Below are positions 6,610 through 12,983 of a stretch of 12,983 bases of DNA, one piece after another; the first letter of the stretch is position 1, and each line of letters begins with the position of its first letter. The DNA is from DMER01 sp003451645. GTDB lineage: Bacteria; Pseudomonadota; Alphaproteobacteria; Micropepsales; Micropepsaceae. Location: assembly GCA_031976175.1 (NCBI GenBank), contig DALYLR010000056.1, forward strand, positions 1 to 12,983. Reading direction: 5' to 3'. The notes beneath the pieces were generated by a model. That model worked only from the letters and a program-made list of their open reading frames with translations, searched no databases and was not told the DNA's origin. The translations under genes and the position numbers were made by a program.

Positions 6610-8112
6610 ATGACCCGCGAACTGACCCATTTCATCAATGGCGCGCATGTGAAAGGCACAAGCGGCCGGTTCGGCGATGTCTTCGATCCGGCAACAGGCG
6701 AGGTCCAGGCACGCGCACCCTTCGCGAGCGCTAGCGAAGTGGCCGTTGCCGTAGCAGCGGCTGCAAAGGCCTTCCCGGAATGGTCCGCCCAAAATCCGCA
6801 AAAGCGCGCGCGCGTGATGTTCAACTTCAAGGCGCTGGTGGAGCGCGAGATGGACAGCCTCGCCCGCATGCTCTCGGCCGAGCATGGCAAGACCCTGCCC
6901 GATGCGCGCGGCGACATTCAGCGCGGCCTTGAGGTGATCGAGTTCGCCTGCGGCATCCCCCATCTGAGCAAAGGTGAGTATACGGAAGGTGCAGGTCCCG
7001 GCATCGACATGTACTCCATGCGTCAGCCTTTGGGCGTTGTTGCGGGGATTACGCCTTTCAACTTCCCGGCCATGATCCCGATGTGGATGTTTGGCGTCGC
7101 GATCGCCTGCGGCAACACCTTTGTGTGTAAGCCTTCGGAGAAGGACCCGAGCGTGCCCTTGCGCTTGGCGGAACTGATGATGGAGGCGGGCGCGCCTGCA
7201 GGCGTCCTCAATGTCGTAATCGGTGACAAGGAAGCGGTGGACGCGATCCTTCACGACCCCACCATCCAAGCAGTGAGCTTTGTCGGCTCGACCGCCATCG
7301 CTGAGTATGTCTACCGCACCGGCACGGCGGCGGGTAAGCGCGTCCAAGCAATGGGTGGTGCCAAGAACCACGCAATCATCATGCCGGACGCCGATCTTGA
7401 TCAGGTCACGGACGATCTCATCGGTGCGGGCTATGGCTCGGCGGGTGAGCGCTGTATGGCTATCGCGGTGGCAGTGCCCGTGACGGACAAGATCGGCGAT
7501 GCGCTGGTCCAGCGCTTGAAGCCGCGCGTGGAGGCGTTGAAGATCGGCCTGCCCACAGATTCTGAGGCCAATTACGGTCCGCTGGTCACCCGCGAGCATC
7601 GCCAAAAGGTAATCAGCTACATCGACATGGGTGTGCGTGAGGGCGCCGAACTGGTGGTCGATGGACGCGCCTTCAAGATGCAAGGCTATGAGAACGGATA
7701 CTTCCTCGGCGGCTCGCTATTCGATCACGTCAAGCCGGAGATGCAATCCTACAAGGATGAGATCTTTGGCCCCGTGCTTCAGATTGCCCGCGCCAAGGAC
7801 TTCGATGCGGCGGTGGCCCTCCCTACCAATCACATCTACGGCAACGGAGTGGCAATCTACACCCGCGACGGTGATGCGGCGCGGGAGTTCGCCTCGCGCG
7901 TCAAGGTCGGCATGGTTGGCATTAACGTGCCCATCCCCGTGCCCTTGGCGTACCACACCTTCGGTGGCTGGAAGCGCTCGGCCTTTGGCGACGTCAATCA
8001 ACACGGGCCTGAGGGGGTGCGCTTTTACACCCGCATCAAGACGGTGACCACCCGTTGGCCCAAAGGCGGCGTGCGCGAAGGCTCAAGCTTCGTGATCCCA
8101 ACCATGAAATAG
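6610..8112 (+). CDS. mmsA: Methylmalonate-semialdehyde dehydrogenase (CoA-acylating)
   Basis: This cytoplasmic enzyme oxidises methylmalonate semialdehyde to propionyl-CoA (or malonate semialdehyde to acetyl-CoA) with NAD+ and CoA, in valine and myo-inositol breakdown. The 500-residue product is the usual length for ALDH family 6. Visible motifs: GITPFNFP (146-153), KPSE cofactor motif (174-177), FVGSTAIAEYVY (224-235), MGGAKNHAIIMPDAD (248-262), catalytic cysteine C282 in GSAGERCMA, and EIFGPVLQ (384-391). Position 253 is Asn in GAKN, where hydrolytic aldehyde dehydrogenases have the general-base Glu; this is characteristic of the CoA-dependent methylmalonate-semialdehyde branch. AGGAG lies upstream of the ATG at 6610. 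Its propionyl-CoA product can feed the methylmalonyl-CoA arm of the ethylmalonyl-CoA pathway, matching the mesaconyl-CoA hydratase gene nearby. A 103-bp gap separates it from the previous gene, so it may have its own promoter. Confidence 0.95.
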   Translation: MTRELTHFINGAHVKGTSGRFGDVFDPATGEVQARAPFASASEVAVAVAAAAKAFPEWSAQNPQKRARVMFNFKALVEREMDSLARMLSAEHGKTLPDARGDIQRGLEVIEFACGIPHLSKGEYTEGAGPGIDMYSMRQPLGVVAGITPFNFPAMIPMWMFGVAIACGNTFVCKPSEKDPSVPLRLAELMMEAGAPAGVLNVVIGDKEAVDAILHDPTIQAVSFVGSTAIAEYVYRTGTAAGKRVQAMGGAKNHAIIMPDADLDQVTDDLIGAGYGSAGERCMAIAVAVPVTDKIGDALVQRLKPRVEALKIGLPTDSEANYGPLVTREHRQKVISYIDMGVREGAELVVDGRAFKMQGYENGYFLGGSLFDHVKPEMQSYKDEIFGPVLQIARAKDFDAAVALPTNHIYGNGVAIYTRDGDAAREFASRVKVGMVGINVPIPVPLAYHTFGGWKRSAFGDVNQHGPEGVRFYTRIKTVTTRWPKGGVREGSSFVIPTMK

Positions 8113-8211
8113 CAAACGCACGGCGACACCGGAAGTTGACTTGCCAACGCCAGCCGCTCCGGCTAAACGGCGATCATTGCCTTGAACCATGCTCAATCAT
8201 CGGAGCAGGCT

Positions 8212-8892
8212 ATGCGCCAACATCTGTCGCGCCTTTGGATCTTCGCCGGTCTATTCCTGAGTCTGTCCGGCGTGAGCGCCGCCAACCCCTATTATCAAGA
8301 TCAGATGGGCGGCGAGTTCGTCGAGCAGCCCACGCAGATTCGCCGGGGCGCCAATGATCTGTGGTCCCTCTTGGACAAGGCGGCGTGGATCGGCTTTCGC
8401 GACCCGGACGTCAAACCGAATGGCAAGGTTCTCTACGCGGTCGCTTTCCGCAATTGCCCCAATTGCGGTGCGCTCAAGGCAATGGAGCAAAAGCGCCTGC
8501 TCAAGGCGGGCGTCGAGGTGCGCTGGGTGATGTATGCCCGCAAGGACCGCAATGGCAGGCCCCGCTCCGATGCGGGCGAGCGTTCCGTAGTGGCCGCCCT
8601 GTGGGAGCATCGGGACGCCAAGCTTCTCTGGCGCTGGTGGGAGGCTGAGGATTTGCGCGCGTTCTACCGCAGCACCGATGCGCCGCCGCCTGCGGATGGG
8701 CATGCTGGACGCACCGCCAATTTGCGCAAATCCCATGACTTCATCGAGGGCTTCGCCGAAGTCATTATGGCCAACAACATGGACATGGGAGTGCCCGTGC
8801 TTGTCTGGAAAGATGGCAACCGCACCATGGCCATGGTCGGCTATGACGAGATGACCTTTGCCCCAATCCGTCAGGCCATGATGGGCCGCTAA
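8212..8892 (+). CDS. Periplasmic thioredoxin-fold protein with CPNC active site
   Basis: A 226-residue protein with an N-terminal signal sequence (LWIFAGLFLSLSGVSA, cleavage near residue 24). Its only two cysteines form a C-P-N-C motif (C82/C85) after the strand VLYAVAFRN and before the helix GALKAMEQKRLL, as in thioredoxin folds. A Val-Pro (194-195) in MGVPVLVWKDG sits where the conserved cis-proline of the fold is expected, followed by the usual strand-turn. Layout and length suggest a DsbC/DsbG-like disulfide isomerase or oxidase domain, but no dimerisation module like that of DsbC is recognisable, so the exact class is open. CGGAG precedes the ATG at 8212, and starting at 8182 would put charged residues ahead of the signal. 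A nearby exported protein has nine predicted cysteine pairs and would be an attractive client, though nothing in the sequence proves the link. Confidence 0.75.
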   Translation: MRQHLSRLWIFAGLFLSLSGVSAANPYYQDQMGGEFVEQPTQIRRGANDLWSLLDKAAWIGFRDPDVKPNGKVLYAVAFRNCPNCGALKAMEQKRLLKAGVEVRWVMYARKDRNGRPRSDAGERSVVAALWEHRDAKLLWRWWEAEDLRAFYRSTDAPPPADGHAGRTANLRKSHDFIEGFAEVIMANNMDMGVPVLVWKDGNRTMAMVGYDEMTFAPIRQAMMGR

Positions 8893-8918
8893 GCGCACTG
8901 CCCTCACGGAAAATTCGG

Positions 8919-8934
8919 GTTACCAATTGGTGAC
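8919..8934. promoter_or_regulatory. Palindrome upstream of zapE
   Basis: The sequence GTTACCAATTGGTGAC contains a perfect 10-bp palindrome (ACCAATTGGT, 8922-8931) and extends to 16 bp with one mismatched pair. It lies 57 bp before the zapE start codon and 26 bp after the preceding stop, inside the only space available for a zapE promoter. A dimeric repressor site is plausible, but no family is identifiable, and short palindromes can occur by chance. Confidence 0.35.
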
Positions 8935-8991
8935 ACCACGCCGCTATGCTGTTATCCCCAGAGTATTGCAAGCGGGGGATGGGGTTAGCGG

Positions 8992-10128
8992 ATGAGTGAG
9001 GGTCCTGAGAGCGCCTATCGCGCCTTGATCGCGCGCGGTTCGATCAAGGGCGATCCGCATCAGGAACGCGCCGTCAAAGCGCTGCAGACCCTGCACACCG
9101 CATTGGCCCGCTACACACCTGGCGCGCGGGGGTTCTTGGGCCTGGGCCCCGTAAAGCCCGCCCCGCGCGGTCTCTACATCCATGGGCCCGTTGGGCGCGG
9201 CAAGTCCATGCTGATGGACCTGTTTTTTGACACGAGCCCAGTCAAAGCCAAACGCCGCGTGCACTTCCACGCCTTCATGGCCGAGGTGCAGGCGGCTCTG
9301 CACGAATGGCGCGGCCTGACCGATAGCGAACGTGCGCGCCGGCCCAATCATGTTCCAGGTGCAGGTGATGACCCGATCCTGCCCGCCGCTAAGGCCATAG
9401 CAGCACAAGCAACGCTTTTCTGCTTCGATGAGTTCGAGGTGATCGACATCGCTGACGCGCTGATCCTAGGGCGCTTGTTTGAGGCCCTGTTCGCCCGTGG
9501 TGTTGTGATTGTGGCTACCTCAAACCGCGCACCTGATGATCTCTACGAGAACGGCATCAACCGCCAGCTGTTCCTGCCCTTCATAGCGATCCTGAAACAA
9601 CACCTCGACGTCCTCAGTCTGGATGGCCCGATCGACTACCGCTTGGCGCGCCTCAAGGGGGCGCAAGTCTACTTCTGGCCCGCAGATGCCAAGGCCGATG
9701 CGGCCATGAACCGCCAGTGGCGCGATCTGACCGGCATGCACCGTGGCGGTCCTGCCGAGCTTCCCGTCGTAGGGCGGATGCTGACGGTCCCCGAACAGGC
9801 CAAAGGGGTCGCCCGCTGGCGCTTCAAGGCCTTGTGCGAGGCGCCCTTGTCGCCGCAAGACTATCTGGCCCTCGCAAGGGCCTATCACGCGATCCTGGTC
9901 GATGGCATTCCGCAAATGGGCGACGATGCACGCGACGCGGCCAGGCGGCTGGTGACCTTCATCGATGCGGCGTACGAGGCCCATGTCAAACTAATCTGCT
10001 CCGCGGCGACCCCGCCCTCGGGCCTCTTTCAGTTGCGCAGTTCAGAGACGGGCTTTGCGCGCGCAGTCTCCCGCTTGGAGGAGATGCAATCTGCCGACTA
10101 CCTCGCCAAGCCGCATCATCCCAAATAG
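8992..10128 (+). CDS. zapE: AFG1-like ATPase, cell division protein ZapE
   Basis: A 378-residue P-loop ATPase of the AFG1/ZapE family. In E. coli ZapE binds FtsZ and modulates the division ring; mitochondrial AFG1 is involved in protein quality control. Motifs: Walker A GPVGRGKS (65-72), the following MLMDLFFD, HFHAFMAEV (91-99), Walker B LFCFDEFEV (142-150) with D146/E147, the sensor-1-like element ATSNRAPDDLYENGINRQ (175-192) and LFLPFI (193-198). Length is normal for the family and no frame damage is seen. The ATG at 8992 is preceded by a G-rich Shine-Dalgarno stretch (GGGGATGGGG). It lies in a 99-bp gap after the thioredoxin-fold gene, with a palindrome in the gap, so it is probably transcribed on its own. 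A 114-bp spacer with hairpins follows. Confidence 0.95.
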   Translation: MSEGPESAYRALIARGSIKGDPHQERAVKALQTLHTALARYTPGARGFLGLGPVKPAPRGLYIHGPVGRGKSMLMDLFFDTSPVKAKRRVHFHAFMAEVQAALHEWRGLTDSERARRPNHVPGAGDDPILPAAKAIAAQATLFCFDEFEVIDIADALILGRLFEALFARGVVIVATSNRAPDDLYENGINRQLFLPFIAILKQHLDVLSLDGPIDYRLARLKGAQVYFWPADAKADAAMNRQWRDLTGMHRGGPAELPVVGRMLTVPEQAKGVARWRFKALCEAPLSPQDYLALARAYHAILVDGIPQMGDDARDAARRLVTFIDAAYEAHVKLICSAATPPSGLFQLRSSETGFARAVSRLEEMQSADYLAKPHHPK

Positions 10129-10148
10129 GCCAAAGGACTACTAGACTT

Positions 10149-10181
10149 GCCCCTTGGAGCCCCTTGGGCTAGACACCAAGG
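10149..10181. repeat. Short tandem and inverted repeats downstream of zapE
   Basis: Two adjacent 10-mers, GCCCCTTGGA (10149-10158) and GCCCCTTGGG (10159-10168), differ only in the last base. The hexamer CTAGAC occurs on both sides (10141-10146 and 10169-10174). CCTTGG at 10162-10167 pairs with CCAAGG at 10176-10181 across an 8-base loop. No T-run follows, so this is not a canonical intrinsic terminator, though it may serve as a 3' end structure for the zapE transcript. Confidence 0.4.
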
Positions 10182-10203
10182 CACTAAACCGAATCCGTGA
10201 AGA

Positions 10204-10223
10204 AGGGCCATCTCATTGGCCCT
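10204..10223 (+). promoter_or_regulatory. Hairpin ahead of yggT
   Basis: AGGGCCA (10204-10210) pairs perfectly with TGGCCCT (10217-10223) around a 6-base loop. The hairpin ends 19 bases before the yggT start codon and would lie in its leader if transcription starts upstream. It lacks a T-tract, which argues against an intrinsic terminator for zapE. A role in mRNA stability or translation is possible but unproven. Confidence 0.35.
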
Positions 10224-10242
10224 ATATCTCTGTAGGGCGCCC

Positions 10243-10542
10243 ATGTCCGTGTTGCTGCTGCCGATCTTGAACTTTGTGAGCGCCCTGCTGACGTTCTACA
10301 TCTTTGTCATTTTTGCCCGCGTCATTTTGAGTTGGCTGGTCGCCTTTGACGTGGCCAACCGCCGCAACGCTCTCGTCGCAGGCCTTGAGGACATTGCTGA
10401 GCGGCTGACGGAGCCCGCGATGCGGCCGATCCGGCGCATCTTGCCCAACATGGGTGGCCTCGATTTGTCACCCCTGATCTTGCTGCTTCTTGTCTACATG
10501 GCGCAGGAATACCTCGCCATCTTCGCCCGCTCGCTGATTTGA
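10243..10542 (+). CDS. yggT: YggT family integral membrane protein
   Basis: A 99-residue protein with two hydrophobic segments (about 5-33 and 74-95) separated by a basic, polar loop, the layout of the YggT family. Family signatures seen are FARVILSWLVAF (24-35), RLTEPAMRPIRRILPNMGGL (54-73) and DLSPLILLLLVYM (74-86). YggT proteins are small inner-membrane proteins of poorly defined role, linked to osmotic tolerance and, in some lineages, placed beside division genes. The ATG at 10243 removes ten residues of a longer open frame that begins in the upstream hairpin. The stop codon (10540-10542) overlaps the TTG start of the next gene, and the yggT-DUF167 pairing is a widely conserved neighbour pair. 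Confidence 0.92.
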   Translation: MSVLLLPILNFVSALLTFYIFVIFARVILSWLVAFDVANRRNALVAGLEDIAERLTEPAMRPIRRILPNMGGLDLSPLILLLLVYMAQEYLAIFARSLI

Positions 10543-10862
10543 GGGAGCGCCCCTTCCAACCTTGTGCTGATGGCCTTCTGCTGTTTGTACGCGCCACGCC
10601 TAAGGCCAGCCGCGATGAGATCATAGGCCTGAGCGAGCGGCCCGATGGCGTGCGCCTCGCGGTTAAGGTCCGCGTGGCCCCAGAGGATGGCAAGGCCAAT
10701 GCCGCCATTCTGCAGTTGATTGCAGGGGCCCTGGACCTCAAACCCTCCAGCCTCTCGGTCAGTGCCGGTCAACAAAACCGCGACAAGACTATCCTCATCC
10801 AAGGCGACCCCAATACACTGCAAGCGCGTGCAGAGACATGGTTAGAGGAGCTCACATCATGA
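10539..10862 (+). CDS. yggU: DUF167 (YggU) family protein, TTG start
   Basis: A 107-residue cytoplasmic protein of the DUF167/YggU family. Conserved positions visible are DGLLLFVRATPKASRDEI (11-28), VRVAPEDGKANAAI (44-57) and the C-terminal LSVSAGQQNRDKTILIQGD (72-90). The biochemical role of the family is unknown. No ATG or GTG lies before the conserved core in this frame. The TTG at 10539 overlaps the yggT stop as TTGA and gives a normal family N-terminus, so translation probably depends on re-initiation after yggT. Its own stop overlaps the folD start as ATGA (10859-10862). Both joints point to one polycistronic, translationally coupled unit. Confidence 0.88.
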   Translation: MRERPFQPCADGLLLFVRATPKASRDEIIGLSERPDGVRLAVKVRVAPEDGKANAAILQLIAGALDLKPSSLSVSAGQQNRDKTILIQGDPNTLQARAETWLEELTS

Positions 10863-11746
10863 CCGCCACCATCATTGACGGCGCCGCCTATGCCGCAGGC
10901 CTGCGCGCCCGCATCCGCGACAGCGCGCTCACCTTCAAGGCGCAAACCGGCCGCGCTCCCGGCCTGACCGTTGTGTTGGTTGGCGAGGACCCCGCCTCCC
11001 AAGTCTATGTCCGCAACAAAGGCATTGCCGCCAAGGAGGCAGGCTTCACGGGCGAGGAACTCCGCCTGCCCGCGACAACGCCGCAGGCAGACCTCATCGC
11101 TTTGCTGCAGAGGCTGAACACGGACTCATCGGTCGATGGCATCCTGGTGCAATTCCCGCTCCCCTCGCATATCGCGCAAGAGGCGGTGCTCGACACCATC
11201 GACCCGCGCAAGGATGTGGACGGGCTCACCCCCACCAATGCAGGTCTCCTTGCCAGCGGGCGTGAGGGTTTGGTCAGTTGCACCCCGCAAGGCGCGCTGC
11301 TCCTCCTCCTCGATCAGAAGGTCCCCCTCGCAGGGCTCGACGCACTGGTGATTGGCCGCTCCATCTTGGTAGGCAAGCCGATGGCGCAACTCTTGCTCGC
11401 CCAGAGTTGCACCGTCACCATCGCGCACTCCAAGACGCAGCAACTGCCTAGCCTCTGCCGCCGCGCGGACATTGTGGTGGCGGCGATCGGCAAGCCCCAC
11501 TTTGTCGGGGGCGACTGGATCAAGCCCGGCGCATTGGTGATTGACGTTGGCATCAATCGTATCGAGGGCCCGGACGGCAAGCCAAAGCTGACTGGCGACG
11601 TCGACTTTGAGGCCGCGAGGGCCCATGCGCGCGCCATCACACCGGTGCCCAAAGGCGTCGGCCCCATGACCATTGCATGCTTGCTGCGGAACACTATGAT
11701 AGCGGCCTGTCGCAACGCAGGGCTCCCCCCGCCGCAAGGTCTTTAG
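10859..11746 (+). CDS. folD: FolD bifunctional methylenetetrahydrofolate dehydrogenase/cyclohydrolase
   Basis: FolD converts 5,10-methylene-THF to 10-formyl-THF in two steps using NADP+, supplying one-carbon units for purines and initiator tRNA. The 295-residue length is standard. Motifs: VGEDPASQVYVRNK (41-54) with active-site Y50 and K54, DGILVQFPLP (93-102) with Q98, DPRKDVDGLTP (115-125) with D121, CTPQG (141-145), VIGRSILVGKP (164-174) in the Rossmann domain, and the C-terminal TPVPKGVGPMTIACLL (261-276). The last motif usually reads PGGVGPMT; here Lys replaces the first Gly, though the GVGPMT core is intact. AGAGGAG precedes the ATG, which overlaps the DUF167 stop by four bases, so it is the third gene of a coupled operon. 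A palindromic intergenic repeat follows. Confidence 0.96.
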   Translation: MTATIIDGAAYAAGLRARIRDSALTFKAQTGRAPGLTVVLVGEDPASQVYVRNKGIAAKEAGFTGEELRLPATTPQADLIALLQRLNTDSSVDGILVQFPLPSHIAQEAVLDTIDPRKDVDGLTPTNAGLLASGREGLVSCTPQGALLLLLDQKVPLAGLDALVIGRSILVGKPMAQLLLAQSCTVTIAHSKTQQLPSLCRRADIVVAAIGKPHFVGGDWIKPGALVIDVGINRIEGPDGKPKLTGDVDFEAARAHARAITPVPKGVGPMTIACLLRNTMIAACRNAGLPPPQGL

Positions 11747-11749
11747 CAA

Positions 11750-11832
11750 GTGTCCAGGAAAAGTGGAGACCGGTTCTCCGTCAGGACACGCGTGAATCAC
11801 CAGCGCGAGCGCTTTAGCCGGGCGATGCGTCT
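11750..11832. repeat. Dispersed alphaproteobacterial-type palindromic intergenic repeat
   Basis: Just after the folD stop, GTGTCC (11750-11755) pairs with GGACAC (11784-11789). Nested inside, GGAGA (11765-11769) pairs with TCTCC (11775-11779) around CCGGT. A second hairpin follows: AGCGC (11802-11806) and GCGCT (11809-11813). The text AAAAGTGGAGACCGGTTCTC followed by a GCGTGAATC block and GATGCGTCTCA resembles the small dispersed repeats seen between genes in many alphaproteobacterial genomes. That resemblance is from memory, not a search. It could also act as a bidirectional transcript end for folD. Confidence 0.55.
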
Positions 11833-11853
11833 CACAATGAACGGACCGCGCCG

Positions 11854-12186
11854 ATGACCACTTTGCCCGCCATTTGGCTTGACCATATCAATCTGCCCGC
11901 GCGCGATCCTGAGCGGCTGTGTGCTTGGTACGCGACCAAGCTGGGTCTGCGGGCGCAAGACAACATCGCCTATGCGCCGGGCATCACGATTGCCTTCTCG
12001 CGCGGCGAACCTTTGCCTGCGGGCAATTTACTTCATTTTGGCTTGCGGGCCGAGAGCCGCTCGGCGGTTGAAACCTGGGCCCAGCATTTCGGCGTCGGCA
12101 TCGCCTTCGACGAGGCGGCTTACTTCTCGGCGCGCATCACTGACCCGGAAGGCAACCTATTCGAGATTTACTGGGACAAGCGGTGA
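11854..12186 (+). CDS. Small VOC (glyoxalase/bleomycin-resistance-like) protein
   Basis: A 110-residue single-module VOC-fold protein. It has paired beta-alpha-beta-beta-beta units, with the first metal-ligand position at H11 (WLDHINLPARDPERLCAWY), a second candidate at H61 (NLLHFGL) and the terminal glutamate E104 in DPEGNLFEIYWDK, the classic VOC end motif. Such proteins act as metal-dependent lyases, dioxygenases or resistance proteins, and the substrate cannot be told from this sequence. A single module of this length normally works as a dimer. The ATG at 11854 follows ACGGA. The gene stands alone after the palindromic repeat, converging on the minus-strand kelch-like gene with 17 bp between stops. 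Confidence 0.88.
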   Translation: MTTLPAIWLDHINLPARDPERLCAWYATKLGLRAQDNIAYAPGITIAFSRGEPLPAGNLLHFGLRAESRSAVETWAQHFGVGIAFDEAAYFSARITDPEGNLFEIYWDKR

Positions 12187-12203
12187 GAGGGCAAGGCACA
12201 GCC

Positions 12204-12908
12204 TCATCCCTCCATATCCATATCGCGCCGCCAGACACGGTCCTTCAAACTCAACCGGTAGGTCTGCAAATTGGCCGTATGCTGTTGGTCTCCCTCCGCG
12301 AGGGTAACGGCCTTGCCGCCGGTGATCACAATTTCATCCGCGTCCAGCCGCGCCGTGTGACGGTAAATCCACCCAGGCATGGCGCCCCGCGTCGGCACTT
12401 CGGCGATCTCAAAGGTCTCAATGTCGAGGGCATGGACCGGCGTGAAGCCCGGCCGCCGCTCATGGCGATAGCCCAGACAGCCAATCACATAGATCTTGGT
12501 CCCCACCAAAGTGGCCGAATGAAAATCGGTCGGCGGAAAAATATGTTTTGGATAGGTATAGATCTGACACCCGCCACGGCTGTCATGCACGATGACATCA
12601 TTGTAGATATAAAAATCGGGGTCGTAGCCATCCTCGTGCTCGCCCGCGATTTCGATGTACCGCCCGTCCGGCAGAGGCGTGAGGGACATCCCATGCCGGT
12701 GATACGACCAGACGGGCCCCATCATCATGTCGCGGGAACCCTCGAACTTGCGGATCGCCATTGACGCGGTCCCGCCGCTCCGCACCATCGCGGTCCAAAA
12801 CGCGGTCTTGGCGAGCTCCGGATTGGCGCGCCCAAAGGCTGGGTGCTTGCCCTTGTGATAGTCTTCGGCCGACACATCCGGCGGTGTCTCGGTGCGATAG
12901 CCGAGCAA
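12204..12908 (-). CDS. Kelch/galactose-oxidase-like beta-propeller protein
   Basis: A 234-residue protein without an obvious signal peptide. Kelch-like blade segments are visible: LPDGRYIEIAGEHEDGYDPD (79-98), DVIVHDSRGGCQIYTYP (104-120), PPTDFHSATLVGTKIYVIG (125-143) and TPVHALDIETFEIAEVPT (156-173), then GAMPGWIYRHTARLDADEIV (175-194) and a final VITGGK strand. This matches a family of short kelch-type proteins of unknown function that I recognise by pattern only. No ATG or GTG exists in frame upstream before the stop at 12945-12947. The TTG at 12908 has GAGGGG about nine bases upstream and is the best start, but the N-terminus could also be truncated by the repeat-like DNA beginning near 12930. 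Enzymatic activity is not evident. Confidence 0.75.
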   Translation of the reverse strand: MLGYRTETPPDVSAEDYHKGKHPAFGRANPELAKTAFWTAMVRSGGTASMAIRKFEGSRDMMMGPVWSYHRHGMSLTPLPDGRYIEIAGEHEDGYDPDFYIYNDVIVHDSRGGCQIYTYPKHIFPPTDFHSATLVGTKIYVIGCLGYRHERRPGFTPVHALDIETFEIAEVPTRGAMPGWIYRHTARLDADEIVITGGKAVTLAEGDQQHTANLQTYRLSLKDRVWRRDMDMEG

Positions 12909-12927
12909 TGCGGCGCGCCCCTCACGT

Positions 12928-12983
12928 TCTAGAGCGGGATGAGTTTAGCCTGAATCGAGGGGGATTCCCAAAGGATCGCGAGT
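12928..12983. repeat. Repeat-like intergenic sequence at right edge
   Basis: The text TTCTAGAGCGGGATGAGTTT, followed by GCCTGAATC and GGGGATTCCC, is typical of short dispersed repeats between alphaproteobacterial genes, judged from memory. GAATC (12952-12956) and GATTC (12963-12967) form an inverted repeat with a 6-base loop. The element runs to the window end, so its right boundary is unseen. It lies directly behind the start of the minus-strand kelch-like gene and would therefore carry or border its promoter. Confidence 0.45.

Noticed and set aside
6397..7683. 428-codon minus-strand open frame
   Set aside because: It spans the mmsA 5' half and the end of the preceding gene in antisense. 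The mmsA frame is unambiguous and the antisense translation has no recognisable domain.
8152..8164. AGCCG-CTC-CGGCT stem after mmsA as a terminator
   Set aside because: The stem is only five pairs with a three-base loop and no T-run follows.
12183..12764. 193-codon plus-strand open frame
   Set aside because: It is antisense to the kelch-like protein, whose frame shows coherent repeat motifs.

Overview
The window is GC-rich, densely coded chromosomal DNA that reads as an alphaproteobacterium. The evidence is a mesaconyl-CoA hydratase of the ethylmalonyl-CoA pathway type, an AFG1-like ZapE, a yggT/DUF167/folD cluster, AprI/Inh-type domains, and two intergenic stretches resembling the small dispersed palindromic repeats common in Rhizobiales and Rhodospirillales. 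I cannot name the genus. No phage, transposase, CRISPR array, rRNA or tRNA is visible.

Layout. 1-224 carries no convincing gene. It holds a G10 homopolymer and a regular array of seven 10-bp units (TGTTACG alternating with TGTTTCG). 225-1063 (-) is pdxY (pyridoxal kinase) broken by a one-base frameshift near 862/863. Divergent from it, 1148-2023 (+) encodes a CitE-like malyl/citramalyl-CoA lyase or thioesterase. Two tandem exported TPR proteins follow (2188-2862, 2924-3637), then mesaconyl-CoA hydratase (3661-4704). Five bases later comes a 598-residue secreted protein (4710-6506), which I regard as the most novel item. It has seven repeats, each with an exact C-x9-C pair (a likely seven-bladed propeller with one disulfide per blade), followed by two AprI/Inh-like beta-barrel domains. 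Then come mmsA (6610-8112), a periplasmic thioredoxin-fold protein with a CPNC active site (8212-8892) and zapE (8992-10128).

The right part holds a translationally coupled cluster yggT - DUF167 - folD (10243-11746), a palindromic intergenic repeat, a small VOC-family protein (11854-12186), and a convergent kelch/galactose-oxidase-like protein on the minus strand (12204-12908). A second repeat-like stretch lies at the window end.

How they fit together. The CoA lyase, mesaconyl-CoA hydratase and MmsA all handle C3-C5 CoA thioesters: MmsA makes propionyl-CoA from valine or inositol catabolism, and the other two belong to the ethylmalonyl-CoA / methylmalyl-CoA route. Interleaved with them is an envelope set (two TPR proteins, the propeller-Inh protein, a CPNC thioredoxin-like protein). 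The close packing of 2188-6506 suggests co-transcription, but any functional link between the metabolic and envelope genes is inference.
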